The notes beneath the pieces were generated by a model that saw only the letters and a list, made by a program, of their open reading frames with translations, was not told where the DNA came from and made no database searches. A program made the translations under genes and the position numbers. From Methanobacteriota archaeon (lineage in GTDB: Archaea; Thermoplasmatota; Poseidoniia; MGIII; CG-Epi1), in assembly GCA_029977605.1 (NCBI GenBank), contig JAPOKN010000028.1:1-14102 (forward strand): 14,102 bases of DNA, written 5' to 3'. Every line of letters starts with the position of its first letter. The stretch's first letter is position 1. Below are positions 1 through 5,415 of the stretch, piece by piece.

Positions 1-1
1 A

Positions 2-424
2 TACACAGAGGCTCAAAAATTAGCAAGTTCGGCTTCTAGGTGGACAACAGAGTTTGCATACACTTACTTACCAGGAAGTCCACTCAGAGCAGATAATGCA
101 AATTTCACAATAATGACCCTTAAAGGTGGTTATTCTGACGCAGAAGTATCAGATGCTAAGAAGACTATTGAGGACACTAGCTCAGCATTGAGTTCAGCTA
201 GGACAATTCCAATGGCACTTATCGGTGTAGCTTTGGTTAGTCTAATGGGTGGTTTCTATGTATACTACCAAAATAATCAAGGTGGAGACATGTCATCAGG
301 AATGGACGAGAGTTCATCTGAAGAATCAGCACCAAGCATGGCTGTTACCGAAGAGGATTCTGAAGAAGAAGCTGAAGATTCTGGCGATGATTCAGAAGAA
401 GAATCAGCCGATTCCGACGAATAG
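2..424 (+). CDS. C-terminal part of an unrecognised membrane-anchored protein with acidic tail (5' partial)
   Basis: I do not recognise the family. The frame is open from base 2 to the TAA at 424, giving 140 visible codons, so the gene very probably starts left of the window. The first in-frame ATG is at 113, but the codons before it read like ordinary protein and no TATA box sits at the usual distance from it, so I prefer a truncated longer protein. The visible part has a Ser/Thr/Ala-rich stretch, one hydrophobic span (about bases 203-268, residues TIPMALIGVALVSLMGGFYV), and a 45-residue tail made almost entirely of Ser, Glu and Asp. This resembles the end of a surface or secreted protein with a C-terminal anchor. 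Which side of the membrane the tail occupies cannot be read from the sequence. Confidence is high that it is coding and low for any role. Confidence 0.7.
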   Translation, partial: YTEAQKLASSASRWTTEFAYTYLPGSPLRADNANFTIMTLKGGYSDAEVSDAKKTIEDTSSALSSARTIPMALIGVALVSLMGGFYVYYQNNQGGDMSSGMDESSSEESAPSMAVTEEDSEEEAEDSGDDSEEESADSDE

Positions 425-441
425 AAGTAAATAAATTTAAA

Positions 442-449
442 TTTATATA
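442..449 (+). promoter_or_regulatory. TATA box of the alpha/beta hydrolase gene
   Basis: TTTATATA lies with its centre about 25 nt before the ATG at 470. In archaea the TATA box is centred about 26 nt before the transcription start, so transcription would begin at or very near the ATG and give a leaderless mRNA. The identical core TTTATATACT recurs before the beta-oxidation operon. Confidence 0.5.
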
Positions 450-469
450 CTGATGAATAAGTCGCAGAT

Positions 470-1513
470 ATGATTAATCTACCCCAGTTTGTGAAAGATA
501 GGCAGAAACTATTCCTTTCAATATCAGTTGTATTAGTTTTACTTCTACCTGCCATTTGGTTTGGATTAGGTCACGTTATAGCTAAGCAAGCCTTGACCGT
601 ACCTCATGGTTGCGGTCTTTGGGAGTCTAATACTCCAACTAACTGGACCGTTGAGGATGACTGGGAATCTTTTGAGCCATGGGCAGACTCTGAACAGCGA
701 ATATCAATGCGAAAAGATTTTGACGCAGAACCTTGGCAATTCGAATCATACGAAACTATTAATTTTACAAGTAGAGATGGAATTAACCTTGAAGGTTGGT
801 ATGTTGAGGTAAACGAATCTTCTCCTGTTGTAATTTTTGTACATGGAGGATACGAGAATGGTAAATGCAAACCTGAGATTTTGCTATCTGCCTCTTACCT
901 GTCAAAGAATAATTTTAATGTTTTCATGATAGATCTTCGAAATCACGGGCATAGTGAGGTAGTTTCAGACTACTTTTACTTGGGTCAAAAAGAGTATTTA
1001 GATGTGTTAGGTGCATATGATTGGTTGATAGAAGGCAAAAGCTACAATCCTAAATCTATTGGAATTGTTAGCATATCAACATATTCCCTTGCAACAACTC
1101 TTGCATTTGATGAGTCAGAAATAGGGGCTATGTGGTTAGACAGCCCAATAATTGATTTTCCGCTTCTAGTCGGTAATGAGTTGGAAAGACTTGGCTTTCC
1201 TAGAATATTGGCATCGCCAGCCATAACTATGGGTGAAAGGTTAGTGGGTGTTAGTTTGGAGGATAGAGTTCCCTTAGAAGTTGCTTCAAGAGCTGGAGAT
1301 AGGCCAATGTATCTGGTTCACGGTGATAGCGATGTAAGAATTTCAAATGAGCATTCAAAAATGTTTTATGAAAAGGCCTCAGAGGCTGACGCTAATGTGA
1401 CCTTATGGTTAGTTGAAGACAGCGCTCATGTTGATGCGCTATGGGAGTATTCATCTGAATACGAGTCTCGATTGGTTAGCTTCTTCAATAATTCATTAGA
1501 ATTTAAATCTTAG
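470..1513 (+). CDS. Membrane-anchored alpha/beta hydrolase with atypical nucleophile elbow
   Basis: This 347-aa alpha/beta-hydrolase-fold protein is probably a serine esterase, lipase or peptidase-like hydrolase of unknown substrate. Residues 13-38 form a hydrophobic N-terminal anchor with no obvious cleavage site, so the catalytic domain may face outside. The fold markers are a VIFVHGG oxyanion strand (121-127), a DLRNHGHS turn (155-162), an acid in HGDSD (D288) and a catalytic His in DSAH (H320). The expected Gly-x-Ser-x-Gly elbow is instead SISTY (201-205): Ser203 fits the spacing, but both glycines are gone. Ser206 is a less likely alternative nucleophile. The start at 470 fits a TATA box about 25 nt upstream. 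The stop overlaps the convergent dehydrogenase gene by 4 bp. The fold is certain; activity and substrate are not. Confidence 0.85.
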   Translation: MINLPQFVKDRQKLFLSISVVLVLLLPAIWFGLGHVIAKQALTVPHGCGLWESNTPTNWTVEDDWESFEPWADSEQRISMRKDFDAEPWQFESYETINFTSRDGINLEGWYVEVNESSPVVIFVHGGYENGKCKPEILLSASYLSKNNFNVFMIDLRNHGHSEVVSDYFYLGQKEYLDVLGAYDWLIEGKSYNPKSIGIVSISTYSLATTLAFDESEIGAMWLDSPIIDFPLLVGNELERLGFPRILASPAITMGERLVGVSLEDRVPLEVASRAGDRPMYLVHGDSDVRISNEHSKMFYEKASEADANVTLWLVEDSAHVDALWEYSSEYESRLVSFFNNSLEFKS

Positions 1514-3129
1514 TTTTCACCCATGAATGGGTATTCCCAATCGTGAATTTTTAGATTATTTCTCTTAACTGATCTTGGGGAAATCCATCTTAGCAAGTTT
1601 AGTGGTCCGCCAGCCTTATCATTAGTGCCTGAAGCCCTTGCACCTCCGAATGGTTGTTGAGCAACAACTGCTCCAGTTGGTTTATCGTTAATATAGAAAT
1701 TTCCTGCAGTGAATCTCAATTTGTTATATGCTTTCTGAATATTTTCTTCATTACTTGAAAATATAGATCCCGTTAAAGCGTAAGGTGACGCTTTGTCACA
1801 CAAATCAAGGACCTCTTCAAAGTCATTATCTTCATATACATAAATAGTCAAAACTGGCCCAAATATCTCTTCAACCATAGTTTCTGAGTTTGGGTTCTCA
1901 GTTAATATAATTGTAGGTTCTATGAACCAACCAGTTTCATTATCACATTTTCCTCCGGTTATTATTTTACAATCCGAGTTTTCAGAAGCTCTATTGATAT
2001 ATCCTTTTATTTTGCTAAAAGCCCTTTCATCTATTACTGCAGTCATGAAGTTAGAGAAATCTGTAGCATCACCCATTTTTATCTTTTCAATTTCTGATAC
2101 TAAATCATTGCCCATACCTTCCCAAACTGTCTTTGGAACATAAGCTCTACTTGCAGCAGAGCATTTTTGCCCTTGATATTCGAATGCACCTCTTAGAAGT
2201 GCAACTAAGAGTCCTCTTTGGTCACAATCGGGATGAGCTACAACGAAATCTTTACCTCCTGTTTCACCTACAATTCTAGGATAGCTTCTCAAATTAGGTA
2301 ATGACTCAGCTATACGCTGCCAAATGCCTTGAAATACAGCAGTAGATCCAGTGAAGTGTAGTCCTGCAAAATCAGGATTAGATAGACAAGTTTCAGTTAT
2401 CTCAGAACCTGAGCCTGGAATGAAATTAATAACTCCTGGAGGCAATCCTGCTTCCATCATCAATTCCATCAACAAGTAATTGGAGTGGTATGAGTTTCGG
2501 CTTGGTTTCCATAATGCAGTACAACCAACCATGGCAGGAGCACTTGGTAAGTTTGCAGCTATACTCGTAAAATTAAAAGGCGTTACAGCTAGTATGAATC
2601 CTTCGAGTGGACGAATTTCAGTTGTGTTAATGTTCCCTTCAGGTGAAACTAAGGGCTGGTATTGGTCATGAAATTCTCTTGCATAAAAAGCATTGAAGTT
2701 CCAAAAGTCAATTAATTCGCAGGCTGCATCTATTTCAGCTTGGAATGCAGTTTTACTTTGATTTAGCATTGTAGCTGCATTTATCTTCATTCTCCATTTG
2801 CCAGCTAGTAGTTCAGCACACTTCTCAAAGATAGCAGCTCTTCTGTCCATTCCAAGTTCTATCCAATCGTTTTGAGCATTTATCGCAGATTGACATGCTT
2901 TTTCAATTTCGTTCTTGCCCGCAAGGTGAACGTTTGCGAGTACATGACTATGGTTATGAGGTATGACTTGTGTTACAGTATTATTAGTGTAAATTTTTTC
3001 ACCATTTATAATGCAAGGAATTTCGATAACTTCTTCCATTTGTCTGTTTAATTCCCTAAGTAAAGCTTCTTTTTCATCGCTTCTAGGCTCATAACCTAGA
3101 ATAGGCTCATTATTTGGATGAGAACTCAT
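1510..3129 (-). CDS. pruA: 1-pyrroline-5-carboxylate (glutamate semialdehyde) dehydrogenase, ALDH4A1 type
   Basis: This NAD-dependent aldehyde dehydrogenase of 539 aa oxidises glutamate 5-semialdehyde (from proline via pyrroline-5-carboxylate) to glutamate in the cytosol. The active-site set is complete: the TPFNFT segment (183-188), WKPS (207-210), FTGST in the NAD site (259-263), general-base Glu289 in VGETGGKD and the nucleophile Cys323 in GQKCSAASRAY. The C-terminal INDKPTGAVVAQQPFGGARA and SGTNDK segments are hallmarks of the stand-alone type 1 P5C dehydrogenase found in mitochondria and some bacteria, rather than the PutA fusion. Length is normal for the family, and the N-terminal extension (about 1-35) also occurs there. 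No proline dehydrogenase is nearby, so that partner must be encoded elsewhere. The symbol follows function; transfer from bacteria is an inference. Confidence 0.93.
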   Translation of the reverse strand: MSSHPNNEPILGYEPRSDEKEALLRELNRQMEEVIEIPCIINGEKIYTNNTVTQVIPHNHSHVLANVHLAGKNEIEKACQSAINAQNDWIELGMDRRAAIFEKCAELLAGKWRMKINAATMLNQSKTAFQAEIDAACELIDFWNFNAFYAREFHDQYQPLVSPEGNINTTEIRPLEGFILAVTPFNFTSIAANLPSAPAMVGCTALWKPSRNSYHSNYLLMELMMEAGLPPGVINFIPGSGSEITETCLSNPDFAGLHFTGSTAVFQGIWQRIAESLPNLRSYPRIVGETGGKDFVVAHPDCDQRGLLVALLRGAFEYQGQKCSAASRAYVPKTVWEGMGNDLVSEIEKIKMGDATDFSNFMTAVIDERAFSKIKGYINRASENSDCKIITGGKCDNETGWFIEPTIILTENPNSETMVEEIFGPVLTIYVYEDNDFEEVLDLCDKASPYALTGSIFSSNEENIQKAYNKLRFTAGNFYINDKPTGAVVAQQPFGGARASGTNDKAGGPLNLLRWISPRSVKRNNLKIHDWEYPFMGEN

Positions 3130-3150
3130 TACATGTTTATTGAGACCTCA

Positions 3151-3159
3151 ATTAATATT
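3151..3159 (-). promoter_or_regulatory. TATA-like box of the P5C dehydrogenase gene
   Basis: The minus strand reads TAATATTAAT here, centred about 26 nt before the ATG at 3129. The spacing fits a leaderless archaeal transcript. The region is AT-rich, so the match alone is modest evidence. Confidence 0.4.
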
Positions 3160-3178
3160 AGTTGTCTTAATAGATATC

Positions 3179-3187
3179 TTTAATTTA
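3179..3187 (+). promoter_or_regulatory. TATA-like box of the small membrane protein gene
   Basis: TTTAATTTA is centred about 23 nt before the ATG at 3206, again the leaderless spacing. It lies in the 76-bp divergent gap shared with the P5C dehydrogenase gene. Confidence 0.35.
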
Positions 3188-3205
3188 ACTTGACTATAGC
3201 ATTAC

Positions 3206-3391
3206 ATGGCAAGATTGGATGTTAAGGATAAGGATCCCTTTGCTCATGCAGATGATGAACCAAAGGATAACATATCAACTGGTGGTTTCATATTTAGAGC
3301 ATTATTTAGATATTTAAAAATATTTATTTTCTTTTATGGTTTATCTGCAATCATATATTACTATCTATTCGGAACTCTGCCTGGCCTTTGA
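3206..3391 (+). CDS. Small single-span membrane protein, function unknown
   Basis: This 61-aa protein matches no family I know. Residues 1-26 are polar and acidic (MARLDVKDKDPFAHADDEPK and onward) and probably cytosolic. Residues 27-38 (GFIFRALFRYLK) are amphipathic and basic. Residues 39-56 form one aromatic-rich transmembrane helix (IFIFFYGLSAIIYYYLF), and the protein ends a few residues later at GTLPGL. The positive residues just before the helix put the N terminus inside by the positive-inside rule. It has its own TATA-like element, is divergent from P5C dehydrogenase, and ends 6 bp from the end of the convergent regulator gene. The tight fit between both neighbours and the coherent protein pattern argue that it is real. 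Confidence 0.65.
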   Translation: MARLDVKDKDPFAHADDEPKDNISTGGFIFRALFRYLKIFIFFYGLSAIIYYYLFGTLPGL

Positions 3392-3397
3392 ATTATA

Positions 3398-4174
3398 TTA
3401 GCTCTTATATGTTTCAGCAGAATCGTACAGATTATCAAATATTAATCTAGCAAGTCTAGCTAATTCAGGTTGATTCATCCACATGCCTAGAAGTGTGTTT
3501 TCGGATTCAGGAACATCTAGTCCACCTACACAGAATTCACTATTATCTATTAATATAATTCCTGCAGCAGGTATTGATTTTGCTAATTTTACTTCAAAAT
3601 AGCCTTCTAAGCGACTCAAATCTAAATTAGTCTCTTTATCAGGAAATAACATTCTTACTTTTATTCCTCTACCACTTGCGTCAGAAAAAGCTCTACAAAC
3701 ATTACGAGGCATTTCAGATGGAAGTATTGCTGCAATAACATCTATAGTCTCACTTGCCCTTTCACACATGTCTACAACTTGTGAAAATATTTCCATGTCT
3801 TTAACTGTTAGAGTTTCCAAGTAGTCTACAGGTTTAGATTTGAATAATGGAGCTAATTGTTCGTCAACTAATTTTGATGCTTTCTGAATAGATTTTAATT
3901 TTCTTTCGGATATACTTTTTGGATCAACTGGGAAATATGTTTTTGGGTGTTTATTTCCTTCAACCACAATCCCCTCTGCTAATAAGTTATCTATAATTCC
4001 ATAAATTTTGGCACGCGAAAAATTAATGGATCTACTGATTTTTCCGACTGTAGATTCTTTAGAGACTAGTAACACATGATAAACGCGGGCCTCGTCCTTA
4101 GATAATCCTAATTGCGTTAGTATCTTAATTTCTTTTTCAGATTTTATTTTGTCACTTTGGCTTAAGCCTTGCAT
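3398..4174 (-). CDS. TrmB-family transcriptional regulator
   Basis: This 258-aa protein has the two-part TrmB layout. Residues about 17-83 form a winged helix-turn-helix (LGLSKDEARVYHVLL, then SRAKIYGIIDNLLAEGIV as recognition helix and wing). A charged helix at 88-112 probably dimerises. Residues 118-258 form the TrmB C-terminal effector domain, ending with the typical FDNLYDSAE-like helix. TrmB proteins bind palindromic DNA and classically sense sugars, but many archaeal paralogues have other ligands. It is divergent from the beta-oxidation operon across a 119-bp gap holding two inverted repeats, so control of that operon, and of itself, is a reasonable inference. The effector might be an acyl-CoA or fatty acid; nothing in the sequence proves this. 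The ATG at 4174 fits its TATA box. Confidence 0.88.
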   Translation of the reverse strand: MQGLSQSDKIKSEKEIKILTQLGLSKDEARVYHVLLVSKESTVGKISRSINFSRAKIYGIIDNLLAEGIVVEGNKHPKTYFPVDPKSISERKLKSIQKASKLVDEQLAPLFKSKPVDYLETLTVKDMEIFSQVVDMCERASETIDVIAAILPSEMPRNVCRAFSDASGRGIKVRMLFPDKETNLDLSRLEGYFEVKLAKSIPAAGIILIDNSEFCVGGLDVPESENTLLGMWMNQPELARLARLIFDNLYDSAETYKS

Positions 4175-4195
4175 AATCTATCATAATTGTATATC

Positions 4196-4203
4196 TATTT
4201 AAA
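4196..4203 (-). promoter_or_regulatory. TATA box of the TrmB-like regulator gene
   Basis: The minus strand reads TTTAAATA, preceded by ATCC. Its centre is about 26 nt before the ATG at 4174, so the transcript would be leaderless. Confidence 0.45.
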
Positions 4204-4225
4204 GGATAACTTTAGCTACAAACTA

Positions 4226-4240
4226 TATAAATGTTTTATA
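4226..4240. promoter_or_regulatory. Candidate operator: 15-bp inverted repeat between divergent promoters
   Basis: TATAAA-TGT-TTTATA is a perfect 6-3-6 inverted repeat. It lies between the regulator TATA box (4196-4203) and the operon TATA box (4262-4270). The position suits a protein controlling both genes. All six arm bases are A or T in an AT-rich gap, so chance, or a second TATA element, is a real alternative. Confidence 0.3.
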
Positions 4241-4261
4241 AATTTAACCAGTTTCCTTAGT

Positions 4262-4270
4262 TTTATATAC
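4262..4270 (+). promoter_or_regulatory. TATA box of the beta-oxidation operon
   Basis: TTTATATAC is centred about 28 nt before the thiolase ATG at 4294, giving a leaderless or nearly leaderless mRNA for the five-gene operon. The core is identical to that of the hydrolase gene at 442-451. Confidence 0.5.
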
Positions 4271-4280
4271 TAAATTTGTA
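4268..4280. promoter_or_regulatory. Candidate repressor site overlapping the operon TATA box and start region
   Basis: TACTAAATTTGTA is a 13-bp inverted repeat around a central A with one mismatched pair (outer arms TAC and GTA). It begins inside the TATA box and extends toward the expected transcription start, where a bound protein would block initiation. Its TACT-led half-site recalls the TACT/AGTA arms of known TrmB sites. The link to the adjacent regulator is inference. Confidence 0.3.
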
Positions 4281-4293
4281 ATGAGTCAATTAG

Positions 4294-5415
4294 ATGAGTA
4301 GTGACGCAGTGATATGTGGTTATGTCCGTTCAGCTTTTACGCCAGCTAAAAAAGGAGGCTTGGCAAAAGTTAGGCCAGATGATTTGGCAGCAGGTGTTGT
4401 GAATGGCTTGATTGAAAAATATAAAATCAATGTTAGTGATGTAGAAGATTTAATTCTTGGATGCGCTTTTCCTGAAGCTGAACAAGGAATGAATTTGGCT
4501 CGAAATGTGGTATTCTTATCAGACCTTCCAAAGAGCGTTGGTGGTGTAACTGTTAATAGGTTCTGTGCTTCATCTATGCAAGCAATACACCAAGCAGCTG
4601 GAGCAATAGTATCAGGCTCTGGTGAGTTGTTCATTGCAGGTGGTGTTGAATCAATGAGTAGAGTTCCAATGGCTGGATTCAATCCCATGCTAAATCCAAG
4701 TTTAATTGATGTTGATGCTTATATTGGAATGGGACACACAGCTGAAAACTTAGCTAGGCAGCATTCCATCAATAGAGAGGAACAAGAGAAAATGGCTTTA
4801 GAGAGCCATCAAAAAGCTGCAAGCGCGAAAGATCAAAAAAAGTTTGTAGATGAAATAGTATCTATTAACGGAGTTACTGAAGATGGGTGTGTTAGGCCTG
4901 AAACGACTTTAGAGACTATGGCTGGCCTAAAGCCTGCCTTTGACAAAGATGGGGTAGTTACGGCTGCAACTTCATCACCATTAACAGATGGTGCCGCAGC
5001 AGTTATTGTTTGTTCTGAAGATTATGCTAATAAGAATAGTTTAGAAATTCTGGCATACATACGCGGAATGGCAATATCCGGTTGTAGCCCAGAGATAATG
5101 GGAATTGGACCAGTTCTATCCTCCCAGAAGGCTCTCAAAAGAGCTGGAATTAAATTAGAAGATGTAGATGTTATTGAAATGAATGAAGCTTTTGCAGCAC
5201 AGAGTTTAGCATGCGTTAAGGAATTAGGAGTTGACATGTCCAAATTGAATATTCACGGTGGGGCTATTTCTATGGGACATCCTCTAGGCGCTAGTGGTGC
5301 TAGAATTACAGGTAAAGCAGCTTCTTTATTGAAAGAAACTGGAAAACGCTATGCTCTTTCAACTATGTGTGTAGGAGGCGGACAAGGTTGTGCAACAGTT
5401 TTAGAAAGGGCTTAA
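4294..5415 (+). CDS. fadA: Acetyl-CoA acyltransferase (3-ketoacyl-CoA thiolase)
   Basis: This 373-aa thiolase performs the last step of beta-oxidation: CoA-dependent cleavage of 3-ketoacyl-CoA to acetyl-CoA and a shortened acyl-CoA. The catalytic residues are all present: nucleophile Cys91 in NRFCASSMQ, NEAF at 297-300, His329 in GGAISMGHPLGASGAR, and Cys359 in TMCVGGGQG. The full CxG-containing C-terminal motif separates it from archaeal thiolase-like proteins of the mevalonate route that lack the catalytic set. Length is slightly short of the usual 385-395 aa, with the loss spread over loops. Its stop at 5415 directly abuts the next ATG. An upstream ATG at 4281 hits a stop after six codons, so 4294 is the start. 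Operon context favours degradation over acetoacetyl-CoA synthesis. Confidence 0.93.
   Translation: MSSDAVICGYVRSAFTPAKKGGLAKVRPDDLAAGVVNGLIEKYKINVSDVEDLILGCAFPEAEQGMNLARNVVFLSDLPKSVGGVTVNRFCASSMQAIHQAAGAIVSGSGELFIAGGVESMSRVPMAGFNPMLNPSLIDVDAYIGMGHTAENLARQHSINREEQEKMALESHQKAASAKDQKKFVDEIVSINGVTEDGCVRPETTLETMAGLKPAFDKDGVVTAATSSPLTDGAAAVIVCSEDYANKNSLEILAYIRGMAISGCSPEIMGIGPVLSSQKALKRAGIKLEDVDVIEMNEAFAAQSLACVKELGVDMSKLNIHGGAISMGHPLGASGARITGKAASLLKETGKRYALSTMCVGGGQGCATVLERA

Noticed and set aside
113..424. Separate 103-aa protein starting at ATG 113
   Set aside because: The same frame is open upstream to the window edge with protein-like codons, and no TATA box sits at the right distance, so a longer truncated gene is more likely.
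449..462. ACT-N8-AGT inverted repeat next to the hydrolase TATA box as an operator
   Set aside because: The arms are only three bases long, which is expected by chance.
277..555. 92-codon open frame on the minus strand opposite the acidic tail and the hydrolase start
   Set aside because: It is the antisense reading of the GAA/TCA-rich acidic tail, runs through the hydrolase promoter and start, and its product is low-complexity serine.
4320..4688. 122-codon minus-strand open frame inside the thiolase gene
   Set aside because: The thiolase frame carries all catalytic motifs, whereas the antisense product has no recognisable pattern and no promoter. Similar antisense frames at 5412-5855 and elsewhere are rejected for the same reason.
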